Shown in pieces: positions 1 to 8,683 of a DNA stretch of 64,000 nt (positions are counted from its first letter, which is position 1; each line of letters begins with the position of its first letter). The translations under genes were made by a program, and so were the position numbers. The DNA is from Bordetella parapertussis. Lineage in GTDB: Bacteria > Pseudomonadota > Gammaproteobacteria > Burkholderiales > Burkholderiaceae_D. The stretch covers positions 67,613-131,612 of the forward strand of contig CAMBFZ010000009.1 of the NCBI GenBank assembly GCA_945866125.1, written 5' to 3'. The notes beneath the pieces were generated by a model. The model saw nothing but the letters and a program-made list of their open reading frames with translations, was not told where the DNA came from and did not search any database.

Positions 1-2
1 GC

Positions 3-887
3 GAGGACGCGTCGGCCCGCCACGTGCGGGAGCGTCAGGTCGGCTTCGTCTTTCAGCACTATGCGCTCTTCAAGCACATGAGCGTATTTGAAAACATCGC
101 CTTTGGCCTGCGCGTCAAGCCGCGTCATGCACGACCCAGTGAAGCGCAAATCAAAGAAAAAGTACATCGCCTGCTTGATCTGGTACAGCTCGACTGGCTA
201 GCCGACCGCTATCCCCCACAGCTCTCCGGCGGGCAGCGTCAGCGTATCGCGTTGGCGCGTGCGTTGGCAGTCGAGCCACGCGTACTTTTACTCGATGAGC
301 CGTTCGGCGCACTGGACGCAAAAGTACGCAAAGAACTGCGCCGCTGGTTACGTCGTCTGCATGATGATTTGCATGTCACGAGTATCTTTGTCACGCACGA
401 TCAGGAAGAAGCGCTCGAAGTGTCCGACAAAGTCGTCTTAATGAACAAAGGCAAAGTCGAGCAGATCGGCACGCCGGATGCGGTCTATAACCATCCTGCC
501 AATCCGTTCGTGTACGGCTTTTTGGGTAACGTCAATCTGTTCCACGGCCGCGTGCATCAGGGCGTGCTGAATACCGCCGGCAGCAATTTTTCTGTGCCCG
601 ACCATGCTGACACCCACGACGCGCAAGGCATCGGCTATGTGCGTCCGCATGAAATCGATGTAGAGCGCTACGTGCAGGGCGAACCCGGCATCGTCGTGCA
701 ATTACGCCGCGCGCACGCCATCGGGCCATTGGCGCAACTTGAACTCGAACGTAAAGATAATGGCGAGCTGATCGAAGCACTGATCCCGAGTGAGCGTTTC
801 ATCCAACTCGATTTTAAAGAAGGCGACACCCTGCTGGCTAATCCCAAGCGATTACGGGTATTTTTTGACCATGCCGCGTCAAAGTAA
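3..887 (+). CDS. cysA: Sulfate/thiosulfate ABC importer ATP-binding subunit CysA (5' partial)
   Basis: This is the ATPase that powers sulfate/thiosulfate import at the inner membrane. The reading frame is open from the window edge, so the true start and the Walker A motif lie upstream; the first in-frame GTG at 24 is internal. Visible are the Q-loop (FQHYALF), the ABC signature LSGGQRQR, Walker B RVLLLDEPFGALD and the H-loop FVTHDQEEA, followed by a C-terminal regulatory (TOBE-like) part with the stretch YVRPHEIDVERY that is typical of CysA. cysB follows 35 bp downstream on the same strand, which supports the sulfate rather than another CUT1-type substrate. Confidence 0.93.
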   Translation, partial: EDASARHVRERQVGFVFQHYALFKHMSVFENIAFGLRVKPRHARPSEAQIKEKVHRLLDLVQLDWLADRYPPQLSGGQRQRIALARALAVEPRVLLLDEPFGALDAKVRKELRRWLRRLHDDLHVTSIFVTHDQEEALEVSDKVVLMNKGKVEQIGTPDAVYNHPANPFVYGFLGNVNLFHGRVHQGVLNTAGSNFSVPDHADTHDAQGIGYVRPHEIDVERYVQGEPGIVVQLRRAHAIGPLAQLELERKDNGELIEALIPSERFIQLDFKEGDTLLANPKRLRVFFDHAASK

Positions 888-922
888 ACACAGCCACGCC
901 AATCAGCACCACCGAGACCACC

Positions 923-1837
923 ATGAATTTTCAGCAACTGCGCTCCGTGCGCGAAACCGTCCGACGCGGCTTTAATCTCACCGAAGTCGCCAATGCACTT
1001 TTTACCTCGCAACCCGGTGTGAGCCGTCAGATCCGCGAGCTCGAAGAAGAATTAGGCGTCGATATTTTTGAGCGCAACGGCAAGCGGCTGACCGGTCTGA
1101 CCGAGCCAGGAAAAAATGTGCTGCCCATCATTGAGCGCTTGCTGCTCGAAGCAGAAAACCTGCAGCAGGCCGGCAATGAGTTTGCGGGTCTGAAAAAAGG
1201 CACCCTCTCGGTTGCCACCACCCACACTCAGGCGCGCTATGTGTTGCCCAAAATCGTGCAGACCTTTCGCCAGGCTTTTCCTGACGTACGGGTGGCCTTG
1301 CAGCAAAGCGCGCCGGAACATATCGCCGAGTGGGTATTGTCAGGCAAAGCCGATATTGGCATCGCCACCGAAGGCTTGGCGCAATTTGACGGACTCGCCT
1401 CTTTCCCTTGCTACCAATGGCATCACGTCGTCGTTGTGCCGGATGGGCATATGCTGCTCTCTCTGCCTACACTCACGCTGGAAGATCTCGCCGCGTGGCC
1501 ATTGATCACCTACGACCAGGGCTTTACCGGCCGCGGCCACATTGATGCCGCATTCCGCGCTCAGTCGCTCGACACCGATATCGTACTCACCGCCATGGAC
1601 TCGGACGTGATCCAGCAATATGTGGCCATGGGCATGGGCGTAGGCATCGTCGCTTCCATGGCCGTCGGGGCCAATCTGAGTCCCGGATTACAGGCGATAC
1701 CAGCCGGCCACCTGTTTGCGCTCAACACCACCCGGGTAGCGGTACGCCGCGGCGCGTATTTGCGCGCCTATACGCTCGATTTTATTTTGCAGCTGGCACC
1801 GCAACTGACCCGGGCGGAGATCCTGGCCGCGGTGTAG
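923..1837 (+). CDS. cysB: LysR-type regulator of sulfur assimilation, CysB
   Basis: A 304-residue LysR-family activator that controls sulfate uptake and cysteine synthesis in response to acetylserine-type inducers. The N-terminal winged helix-turn-helix is seen at about residues 18-40 (LTEVANALFTSQPGVSRQIR) and the linker and effector domain follow (TTHTQARYVLP, the CysB/Cbl type signature). The start ATG at 923 lies 35 bp after cysA. The neighbouring cysA and the cysM gene at 10.7 kb are plausible targets. A Cbl-type paralogue cannot be fully excluded, but the position next to cysA is the usual one for cysB in Burkholderiales. Confidence 0.92.
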   Translation: MNFQQLRSVRETVRRGFNLTEVANALFTSQPGVSRQIRELEEELGVDIFERNGKRLTGLTEPGKNVLPIIERLLLEAENLQQAGNEFAGLKKGTLSVATTHTQARYVLPKIVQTFRQAFPDVRVALQQSAPEHIAEWVLSGKADIGIATEGLAQFDGLASFPCYQWHHVVVVPDGHMLLSLPTLTLEDLAAWPLITYDQGFTGRGHIDAAFRAQSLDTDIVLTAMDSDVIQQYVAMGMGVGIVASMAVGANLSPGLQAIPAGHLFALNTTRVAVRRGAYLRAYTLDFILQLAPQLTRAEILAAV

Positions 1838-1883
1838 ACAAGCCAACCGGCAGCAGACTGCCCCTGCCCGCTGCGCTGTCCTC

Positions 1884-1889
1884 TATAAT
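1884..1889 (+). promoter_or_regulatory. Consensus -10 hexamer upstream of the 1932 gene
   Basis: A perfect TATAAT lies 43 bp before the ATG at 1932, in the short gap after cysB. No good -35 hexamer is visible at 17 bp spacing, so this is a candidate only. Confidence 0.35.
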
Positions 1890-1931
1890 GGGTTTCGTTT
1901 GTTTGACCATGCCTTGAGGGTGGAGCGCTCC

Positions 1932-2426
1932 ATGTTCGCGTTGCTAAAAAAATTACCCTGTCATAGCCTGCTGATCGTGCTCCTGCTCGGTCTGGCTTCT
2001 GTTGCGCAGGCCGCGCGTCCGGCACAGTTTCTCTGCAAGGTCACCGCGATGAACAAAAACAAATGGATCTGCAAAGAAAACGAGCCGCTTTGTACTTTTG
2101 ACTTCACGGTCGATTGGAAAAACAAGACGCTCATTCGCGAGACCGTTGGCTATACCCCGCGCATCGGCATTGTCGTTGACAAGTGGAATGACAAAGTCAT
2201 CATCGCCCATGAAGACCGGCCGCGCGTGGCCAATCTCTATCTCGAACAATATTTTTACAAGATCGAACTCGACACCGGCAAATTCTTGATGGCCAATGAA
2301 TTTGTCACCAATAGCGGCCGCTATCTGACCCAGGACGACATGCGGGCAGCGCAACCGAAAGGCTTTTTTTCGCACTACTACGTCCCCCAGCTGATATCAG
2401 AACCGGGCAGCTGCAAATTTCAGTAA
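1932..2426 (+). CDS. Secreted hypothetical protein
   Basis: Not recognised. From the ATG at 1932 the 164-residue product begins with a clear Sec signal peptide (Lys-Lys, then a hydrophobic run ending VAQAA). The mature part is basic and aromatic and has four cysteines, two of them close together around KWICKENEPLCTF, suggesting a disulfide-linked periplasmic or secreted fold. An in-frame ATG at 1899 would add 11 residues before the signal peptide and is less likely. A GAGGG motif precedes the chosen start. The gene stands 30 bp upstream of the GlcG/HbpS-type gene, so the two may be cotranscribed up to the terminator at 2937. Confidence 0.7.
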   Translation: MFALLKKLPCHSLLIVLLLGLASVAQAARPAQFLCKVTAMNKNKWICKENEPLCTFDFTVDWKNKTLIRETVGYTPRIGIVVDKWNDKVIIAHEDRPRVANLYLEQYFYKIELDTGKFLMANEFVTNSGRYLTQDDMRAAQPKGFFSHYYVPQLISEPGSCKFQ

Positions 2427-2455
2427 AAATTATTCGCTCAAGGCCTTAAAAAAAT

Positions 2456-2926
2456 ATGAAAAAATTCACTCTCTTCTTAGCGTTCATCGTATTCCTGTCC
2501 TGCTCTGCTCACGCGCAACTGGCTGACAAAAAGGTGCTCACGCTCGACGCCGCCAAAAAAATGACAGCGGCGGCAGAAGCAGAAGCACGCAAAAATGGCT
2601 GGAACATGGCGATTGCCGTGGTCGACGATGGCGGTCATCTGATCCACTTCAATCGCATTGACGGCACCCAAACCGGCAGTATCGAGATTGCCATTGCCAA
2701 GGCCAAAACCGCCGCGGCATTTAAGCGTGCCACCAAAGTGTTTGAAGAGATCGTCAAAAACAGACCAGCTGTTGTCACCGTATCGCCCACCGCAGTGATG
2801 GTCGAAGGCGGTGTACCCGTTTTCGTTAACCAGCAACTCGTCGGTGCCATTGGCGTGAGCGGTGCGAGCTCACAGCAAGATGGCGTGGTGGCCGAAGCAG
2901 GTATTGCGGCACTTGAACTGAAATAA
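2456..2926 (+). CDS. GlcG/HbpS-type (DUF336) periplasmic protein
   Basis: A 156-residue member of the GlcG/HbpS (DUF336) family with an N-terminal signal peptide ending in SAHAQ. The family core is visible as LTLDAAKKMTAAAEAEA, then NMAIAVVDDGGHLIHF and the C-terminal GAIGVSGASSQQDGVVAEAG. Related proteins bind haem or small ligands in the periplasm or are encoded with oxidative-stress and catabolic genes; the ligand cannot be told here. A strong intrinsic terminator follows 11 bp after the stop. Confidence 0.85.
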   Translation: MKKFTLFLAFIVFLSCSAHAQLADKKVLTLDAAKKMTAAAEAEARKNGWNMAIAVVDDGGHLIHFNRIDGTQTGSIEIAIAKAKTAAAFKRATKVFEEIVKNRPAVVTVSPTAVMVEGGVPVFVNQQLVGAIGVSGASSQQDGVVAEAGIAALELK

Positions 2927-2936
2927 CCAACGCACC

Positions 2937-2977
2937 AAAAAACCGGCCTGCCAAATTGATCGCAGGCCGGTTTTTTT
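2937..2977 (+). terminator. Intrinsic terminator
   Basis: A perfect 9-bp GC-rich stem (2943-2951 with 2962-2970) is flanked by six A residues upstream and seven T residues downstream. It ends the 1932-2926 unit; the A/T flanks also let it work on the minus strand for the converging gene at 3004. Confidence 0.93.
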
Positions 2978-3003
2978 ACGTCCCTGTGGCGGGTACAGCG
3001 CGT

Positions 3004-3501
3004 TTAGCGTGGTCTGACTCGTTTACTGGGCAAGAGTTTTTTTGCCGACGCAGCAAAAGCACTGTCCAAGTAAGCCAGATAAAACCCAGTACCGTCACCA
3101 CCGACGATCGGATCCGCCACCATTTCACCGCGCGCGTCGACAAAAATTAAAGTCGGCGCAATACGCACACCATAGCGGCTAGCCAGCGCTGACTGCGAGG
3201 TCTGGCTGCCATCAAAGCCTATCAGGGGTCGGTCACTTGTGATCTGCACCTCACGCAGCACCGGACGCGCAGACTCAGGATCTTCTTTCAACATCGGCGC
3301 CAGATAATTTTGGCGCACCACTTTGCAATACGGACAACCGGGCAAGGAGAACATCAGCACCAGGGGTTTGCCCTCCGCTTGCGCCTGCGCGGCTTCTTTT
3401 TGCAGATTCAGCGGCACCGGTAGCATCCCATCTTGCGGCTCAGCTGCGAATGACGTAGTCCACGCAAACAGCAGCATAAAAAACAGGGCACGAAACGTCA
3501 T
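3004..3501 (-). CDS. Periplasmic thioredoxin-like protein (CPYC active site)
   Basis: A 165-residue thioredoxin-fold protein with a signal peptide (TSFAAE cleavage region) and the active-site motif CPYC at residues 56-59, after the typical LVLMFSLPG strand. The cis-proline region appears as RIAPTLIFVDARG. This resembles SoxW/thioredoxin-like DUF255-type periplasmic reductases. ATG at 3501 is preferred over the in-frame ATG at 3549 because it is preceded by a GGAGAT ribosome site and the signal peptide then begins properly. It lies 17 bp downstream of the 3519-3968 gene and is probably cotranscribed with it. Confidence 0.82.
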   Translation of the reverse strand: MTFRALFFMLLFAWTTSFAAEPQDGMLPVPLNLQKEAAQAQAEGKPLVLMFSLPGCPYCKVVRQNYLAPMLKEDPESARPVLREVQITSDRPLIGFDGSQTSQSALASRYGVRIAPTLIFVDARGEMVADPIVGGDGTGFYLAYLDSAFAASAKKLLPSKRVRPR

Positions 3502-3518
3502 GGTGATCTCCAGTTGAT

Positions 3519-3968
3519 TTACTGTGCTGATGAAGGTTCGATCTGGCAAGCCAGCGTGCCGCGGGTTTCAATCACTTGCCCAGATTGCGGGTTGGACAGG
3601 CGACCCTTGATATGCATTCGATTCATCCGCCGCTCGATGGTGAAATCCATGACTGTTTCTTGACCGCCGGGATTCATCCCGAAACTGCGACAGGCAATCT
3701 GATCGGGCGTTAGTTCACAGGTACAGATTTCAATTTTTTTACTCAGACAGCCGCTGGCCAATTCTGGCGCGCGGCGGACATAGCCGGCATCAAAACTGAC
3801 TTTGATGCGGTACTGTTTTTCTGATCGGGTACTCCGCTCCGATTCAAAAATGTTATCCAAATCAACCATGCCACCGCAGGCATAAGTCACGACCCCGCTT
3901 TCAGCAACTGCCCGAATCGGCAACGCTAAGACACTAACGGCCAGCACAAGGTGGCGCAATGTACGCAT
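3519..3968 (-). CDS. Secreted hypothetical protein with disulfide-prone cysteines
   Basis: Not recognised. From ATG 3968 (MRTLRHL) the 149-residue product has a signal peptide ending AVAES, and a mature domain with six or more cysteines including a CTC pair. An upstream in-frame ATG at 4025 would give a 168-residue form that places the signal peptide internally. It is followed 17 bp later by the thioredoxin-like gene; a cysteine-rich exported protein next to a CPYC oxidoreductase suggests a client/partner pair, which is inference. Confidence 0.65.
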   Translation of the reverse strand: MRTLRHLVLAVSVLALPIRAVAESGVVTYACGGMVDLDNIFESERSTRSEKQYRIKVSFDAGYVRRAPELASGCLSKKIEICTCELTPDQIACRSFGMNPGGQETVMDFTIERRMNRMHIKGRLSNPQSGQVIETRGTLACQIEPSSAQ

Positions 3969-4185
3969 CGTCTCACCCCGCTGATAGAACATCGTCTCGT
4001 CACCCATTGATCTTTTTAGCGCCATTGATTATGTACAACGCGCTACCGCTACTGTCGGTTGTATTTTGCCACCGCCGCGCACAATGGCAGTCCACTTTAC
4101 AATAAGGAGGTTGAAATAAAAATGGTTGGTAACGCTCTTGCTTGGATCGCCGCCCCGATCAATACCCAACACTTTAAAATAAGCG

Positions 4186-4542
4186 ATGACTCTTTTTGAT
4201 AAATACGGCGGCGTTCCGGTCGTGACTAGCATTGTGCGCGATTTTTATAAACGAATGTTTCGGCGTCCGAACTTGCGGCGTTATTTTGAAGGCGTGGACA
4301 TGGAGCACTTGATTTTGCATCAGGTTGGCTTTATTTCTTATGTAATGGGTAAACCCATCGCCGAGTATGAAGGCCGCGAGCTCAAGGAAGCGCATCAGCA
4401 GCACGGCATTACCACGGCATCGTTTGATCTGGTAATTGACTTATTGCGCGATGCGCTAGAACACGCCGGTGTTACTGAGGAAGATATTGACACGATTATT
4501 GCGGCTGCCAAAGCCACCCGCAACGAGATTGTCAGTCGCTGA
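4186..4542 (+). CDS. Truncated haemoglobin, group I-like
   Basis: A 118-residue truncated globin that binds haem and O2 or NO in the cytoplasm. It shows the family start LFDKYGG, the B10 tyrosine at residue 21 in DFYKRMF, the E-helix HQVGFISYVMG, and the proximal histidine at residue 70 in KEAHQQHGI followed by SFDLVIDLL. Length matches the family. It is a single gene between divergent and convergent neighbours. A hairpin overlaps its stop codon. Confidence 0.9.
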   Translation: MTLFDKYGGVPVVTSIVRDFYKRMFRRPNLRRYFEGVDMEHLILHQVGFISYVMGKPIAEYEGRELKEAHQQHGITTASFDLVIDLLRDALEHAGVTEEDIDTIIAAAKATRNEIVSR

Positions 4543-4553
4543 ACGCGACTGAC
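4531..4553. terminator. Hairpin across the stop codon of the globin gene
   Basis: A perfect 9-bp inverted repeat (4531-4539 with 4545-4553) encloses the TGA stop in its loop. There is no T-tract, so it may be a weak bidirectional terminator between convergent genes or only a structured 3' end. Confidence 0.4.
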
Positions 4554-4565
4554 CAGGTCGTTAAT

Positions 4566-5693
4566 TTAATGCAAATTAGCCAACGCACTATTCAAATGGC
4601 CCAAAGTACGTTCAATGTGCTGCAGCTTTTCCAGACCAAATAAACCAATCCGGAACGACCGGAAGTCCGGCCGTTCACCACATTGCAGCGGCACCCCGGC
4701 CGCCGTTTGCAAACCCAATGCCATAAATTTCTTGCCGTTTTGGATCTCGGGGTCGGTGGTATAGCTGACCACCACGCACGGCGCCTGGAAGCCCGCTGCC
4801 GCGACGCTTTTAAAACCTTTTTCTTCCATCAGATGGCGTACCTGACGACCGAGCTCAATTTGCTGCTCTTTTAATTTAGCAAAACCATAGATGCGGGTTT
4901 CGTTCATCACGTCACGCAAAACGTGCAGTGAATCGGTAGGCATGGTGGTGTGATACACATGCGAGCCGCCTTCGTAGGTCTCCATAATCTGCAACCATTT
5001 TTTCAGATCGCACGAGTAGCTTGTGCTGCTGGTCGCGTCAATCTTGGCACGAGCGCGCGCGCTCATGGCGATCAGGGCACAGCATGGCGAACTACTCCAG
5101 CCCTTCTGCGGTGCGCTGATGACGATATCAACTTTGGACGCCTCCATATCGACCCACATCGCCCCCGAGGCAATGCAGTCGAGCACAAACAAACCATCGA
5201 CCGATTCAACGGCCTCACCAACGGCGCGCAGGTAGTCGGGCGGCAAAATCATGCCTGCCGAGGTTTCAACGTGGGGCGCAAATACGACCGCTGGCTTTTC
5301 ACGTTTAATCCATTCGACGATCTCTTCCACCGGCGGCGGTGCAAATGCACCTTCAAATCCTTCCGTGCTTTGTTTGGCGTGAATCACGTGAAGGTCGGGC
5401 GATATTTTGCCGGCATCAAAAATCTGGGTCCAGCGAAAACTAAACCAACCATTACGAATCACCAGACATTTTTTATCCGTCGCAAACTGCCGTGCCACGG
5501 CCTCCATCCCATAGGTGCCGCTGCCCGGAACAACGAGCGCAGATTTGGCGTGGTACACCTCTTTTAAAATCGCTGAGATGTCAGTAATGATGCCTTGGAA
5601 GGCTTTCGACATATGATTGAGCGAGCGGTCGGTATAAACCACTGAAAACTCAAGCAGTCCATCGGGATCAACGTGGGGCAATAAACCGGGCAT
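4566..5693 (-). CDS. Class V aminotransferase (alanine/serine-glyoxylate or pyruvate type)
   Basis: A 375-residue PLP-dependent fold-type I aminotransferase of the serine-pyruvate/alanine-glyoxylate family. The Schiff-base lysine is K197 in SAPQKGW, the PLP phosphate region is PGSGTYGMEAVARQ near residues 56-69 and the substrate arginine region RSFRIGLFGL lies near the C-terminus. ATG 5693 is chosen because AGGAAT sits just upstream; the longer in-frame ATG at 5756 adds 21 non-homologous residues. The exact amino donor is not readable. Divergent to formate-THF ligase, so a role in glycine/serine one-carbon flow is possible. Confidence 0.85.
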   Translation of the reverse strand: MPGLLPHVDPDGLLEFSVVYTDRSLNHMSKAFQGIITDISAILKEVYHAKSALVVPGSGTYGMEAVARQFATDKKCLVIRNGWFSFRWTQIFDAGKISPDLHVIHAKQSTEGFEGAFAPPPVEEIVEWIKREKPAVVFAPHVETSAGMILPPDYLRAVGEAVESVDGLFVLDCIASGAMWVDMEASKVDIVISAPQKGWSSSPCCALIAMSARARAKIDATSSTSYSCDLKKWLQIMETYEGGSHVYHTTMPTDSLHVLRDVMNETRIYGFAKLKEQQIELGRQVRHLMEEKGFKSVAAAGFQAPCVVVSYTTDPEIQNGKKFMALGLQTAAGVPLQCGERPDFRSFRIGLFGLEKLQHIERTLGHLNSALANLH

Positions 5694-5858
5694 GGTAATT
5701 CCTGATTGTTTAAATAGGGTTATGCATGGCCCGCTGCACCGCCAACATGCAGACACCGACCAAAAACGGAAACAGGAAGTTTAACAGAGGTCGCAATACC
5801 CGATGCGGCACTATAAAATTACACGTTCAAATAATAATCGAGACAATTTGGGGACAAC

Positions 5859-7529
5859 ATGCAAAGTGATATCGAAATTGCACAACAATCAACGATGAAA
5901 AAAATTACCGATATTGCAATGCAAATCGGTATCCCCGAAGCCTCGATCGAACCGTACGGTCATTACAAAGGAAAGATAGCGCTCGATTATCTCGACACCC
6001 TTGACACAAAACCAGACGGTAAGCTGATCCTCGTGACAGCGATCAGCCCAACCCCGGCCGGTGAAGGCAAAACCACCACCACCGTGGGCTTAGGCGACGC
6101 ACTCAATCGCATTGGCAAAAAAGCCATCATCTGCTTGCGCGAGCCCTCGCTCGGTCCCGTGTTCGGCATGAAAGGGGGCGCCACCGGCGGCGGCTTTGCG
6201 CAAGTGGTGCCGATGGAAGATATCAATCTGCATTTCACCGGCGACTTTGCGGCCATTGCCTTGGCCAATAATCTGCTCGCCGCAATGATCGACAACCATA
6301 TTCATCACGGCAATGCACTCGACCTAGATCCGCGCCGGATTGCCTTTAAACGCGTCGTTGACATCAACGATCGCGCGCTCAGGAAGATCGTCGTTGGTCA
6401 AGGTGGCGTTGCCAACGGGTTTTTACGCGAAGATGGTTTTGATATTGTCGTGGCCTCCGAGGTGATGGCGATTTTCTGTCTGGCGACGTCGGTGCAGGAT
6501 CTCAAAGAACGTCTTGGCGATATCGTCGTTGGCTATACCCGGGCCGAAAAGGCCATCCGCGCGCGCGACCTGAATGCCCATGGCGCGATGACGGTGCTAC
6601 TGAAAAATGCACTCAAGCCCAACCTCGTGCAGACCCTGGAAAACAATCCGGCATTTGTGCATGGCGGCCCGTTTGCCAATATCGCGCATGGCTGCAATTC
6701 GCTCATTGCCACCCGCAGTGCGTTGAAAATGGCAGACTACGTCGTGACCGAGGCGGGCTTTGGCGCGGACCTCGGTGCCGAAAAATTCTTGAGCATCAAA
6801 TGCCGCAAAGCGGGCCTCAAGGTCGCCGCTTGCGTCATCGTGGCCACAATTCGCGCGTTGAAATATCACGGCGGTGTCGATGTGGGTGCACTCAATGCCG
6901 AAAATCTCGATGCCTTGCGCAAGGGCCTGGTCAATCTTGAACGTCATGTCGACAACGTAAAAAATCACTACGGCTTGCAGGCGATTGTGTCGATCAACCG
7001 GTTCACGCAAGATACCGATGCCGAGATTGCGTTGCTGACGGCACGGATGCGCGAGCTGGGGGTCAAGATTGTGCTGGCAAATCATTGGGCCCAAGGCAGC
7101 GCTGGCGCAGAGACGCTCGCGCAGGAAGTCGTGGCGTTAGCCGAAGCGCCTTCGCAGCAGCAATTTGTGTATGCCGATGCCGACACGCTGTGGGAAAAAC
7201 TCAATAAAGTCGCCACGACAATTTATGGCGCGTCCGGTATTTCAGCCCCAGCTAAAATCCGTCAGCAGCTGCAAAAATGGCAGGACGAGGGCTATGGGCA
7301 TTATCCGATTTGCGTGGCCAAAACACAGTCGTCTTTTTCCACCGACGCCGCTTCACGCGGTGCGCCGAGCGGCCATGTCGTAACGGTGCGTGAAGTGCGG
7401 CTTAACGCCGGCGCCCAATTTATCGTGATGGTCTGCGGTGATTTGATGACGATGCCGGGTCTGCCTAAAGTGCCTAGTGCAGAAAAAATTGACGTCGATG
7501 AAAACGGAGTGGTGGTCGGACTGTTTTGA
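5859..7529 (+). CDS. fhs: Formate-tetrahydrofolate ligase
   Basis: A 556-residue enzyme that makes 10-formyl-THF from formate, THF and ATP in the cytoplasm. The nucleotide-binding loop TPAGEGKTTTT lies near residue 67 and the family blocks EPSLGPVFGMKGGATGGG and GFGADLGAEKF are intact. Length is full for the family. It starts at ATG 5859 after a GGGG-rich leader. Gene content around it (glyoxylate-type aminotransferase opposite) is consistent with one-carbon metabolism. Confidence 0.97.
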   Translation: MQSDIEIAQQSTMKKITDIAMQIGIPEASIEPYGHYKGKIALDYLDTLDTKPDGKLILVTAISPTPAGEGKTTTTVGLGDALNRIGKKAIICLREPSLGPVFGMKGGATGGGFAQVVPMEDINLHFTGDFAAIALANNLLAAMIDNHIHHGNALDLDPRRIAFKRVVDINDRALRKIVVGQGGVANGFLREDGFDIVVASEVMAIFCLATSVQDLKERLGDIVVGYTRAEKAIRARDLNAHGAMTVLLKNALKPNLVQTLENNPAFVHGGPFANIAHGCNSLIATRSALKMADYVVTEAGFGADLGAEKFLSIKCRKAGLKVAACVIVATIRALKYHGGVDVGALNAENLDALRKGLVNLERHVDNVKNHYGLQAIVSINRFTQDTDAEIALLTARMRELGVKIVLANHWAQGSAGAETLAQEVVALAEAPSQQQFVYADADTLWEKLNKVATTIYGASGISAPAKIRQQLQKWQDEGYGHYPICVAKTQSSFSTDAASRGAPSGHVVTVREVRLNAGAQFIVMVCGDLMTMPGLPKVPSAEKIDVDENGVVVGLF

Positions 7530-7663
7530 TTACGGTTCGGTCGCAGGGTAGGCGCATTTTTCTTTTACGAGGAAAGCCGCCGGGGCCCACATCCGCTACA
7601 CTCGCAGCCAACTCGCCAAGATTCATCCCCTCTCCAATTGAATCCCCTACAAGGAAAAAAAAC

Positions 7664-8641
7664 ATGCGCGCAGCAATCTATACCAGCAAAGGCCCGGCAG
7701 CCGACGTATTAAAAATCGTCGAGCGTCCCGAACCACAAGCCGCCGCCGGCGAAGTACGGGTACGCGTCGCATTCAGCGGCGTCAATCCCTCGGACGTGAA
7801 ATCGCGTGCCGGGACTGCGAGTCGCGGCAACGGCTACGCGGAAGTCACCCCCCACAGCGATGGCGCTGGCGTCGTCGATCAGGTCGGCGACGGTGCCCCC
7901 GCTGGGTTGATGGGGCGGCGGGTCTGGGTCTACAACGGACAATGGGAAAGACCCTTTGGTACCGCGGCAGAGTACATCACACTGCCAGCCTCACAGGTGG
8001 TGCCACTGCCCGATGGGATTTCCTTTGAAGTAGGTGCTTCGATCGCGATCCCGCTGATGACGGCCATGCACGCAGTCCAAGCCTGCGGCTCTCTGTTAGG
8101 CAAAACCGTACTCGTTCCCGGCGCCGCCGGCAGTGTGGGTTTCTATGCAACGCAATGCGCGGCCATCGCCGGCGCGCGCGTCATCGGCATTGTCAGCAGC
8201 GACGAAAAAGCCGCGATCGCACGCGCCGCCGGTGCCGCCGACGTGATCAACTATCGCAGCGAGTCACTCGTTGAACGTGTGCAGGCACTCACCGATGGTC
8301 ACGGTGCCGATTGCATCATCGAAGTAGATGCTGCCGCCCATGCGGCGCACTATGGCAGCCTGCTCAAGTTTGATGGCAAGGCTGTCATTTATGGCTCCGG
8401 TAATCCGCAGATTACGCTGCCTTTCGGGCCCATGATTATTGGCTTTGTCACCATGATTTTTTTCATCGTGTATCGGCTTCAACCGGCTGCGATGAAAACC
8501 GTACTCGATGGGGTCGCCGCCGTGCTGGACCGTCCCGGATTTTTGCATCCACCCACCGCGATCTACCCACTTGATCAGATCGCCGCAGCGCACCAGCAGG
8601 TTGAACGTGGCGCAAATGCGAAGGTACTGATCCGCTTGTGA
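7664..8641 (+). CDS. NADPH:quinone reductase family (zinc-independent MDR) oxidoreductase
   Basis: A 325-residue medium-chain reductase of the quinone-oxidoreductase type. The GroES-like part contains VRVRVAFSGVNPSDVKSRAG, and the Rossmann part has the NADPH loop VPGAAGSVGFYATQ. The structural and catalytic zinc cysteines of alcohol dehydrogenases are missing, as expected for this branch. The reading frame is open 138 bp further upstream into fhs, but ATG 7664 has a nearby AAGGA ribosome site and gives the family N-terminus MRAAIY. Substrate unknown. Confidence 0.88.
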   Translation: MRAAIYTSKGPAADVLKIVERPEPQAAAGEVRVRVAFSGVNPSDVKSRAGTASRGNGYAEVTPHSDGAGVVDQVGDGAPAGLMGRRVWVYNGQWERPFGTAAEYITLPASQVVPLPDGISFEVGASIAIPLMTAMHAVQACGSLLGKTVLVPGAAGSVGFYATQCAAIAGARVIGIVSSDEKAAIARAAGAADVINYRSESLVERVQALTDGHGADCIIEVDAAAHAAHYGSLLKFDGKAVIYGSGNPQITLPFGPMIIGFVTMIFFIVYRLQPAAMKTVLDGVAAVLDRPGFLHPPTAIYPLDQIAAAHQQVERGANAKVLIRL

Positions 8642-8683
8642 TCGTTGGCACCTGAAAGGCCGCTAAGTATTGGGAAAGCACCT

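Noticed and set aside
4950..5567. 205-residue frame on the plus strand
   Set aside because: Antisense to the class V aminotransferase; His/Arg-rich shadow composition.
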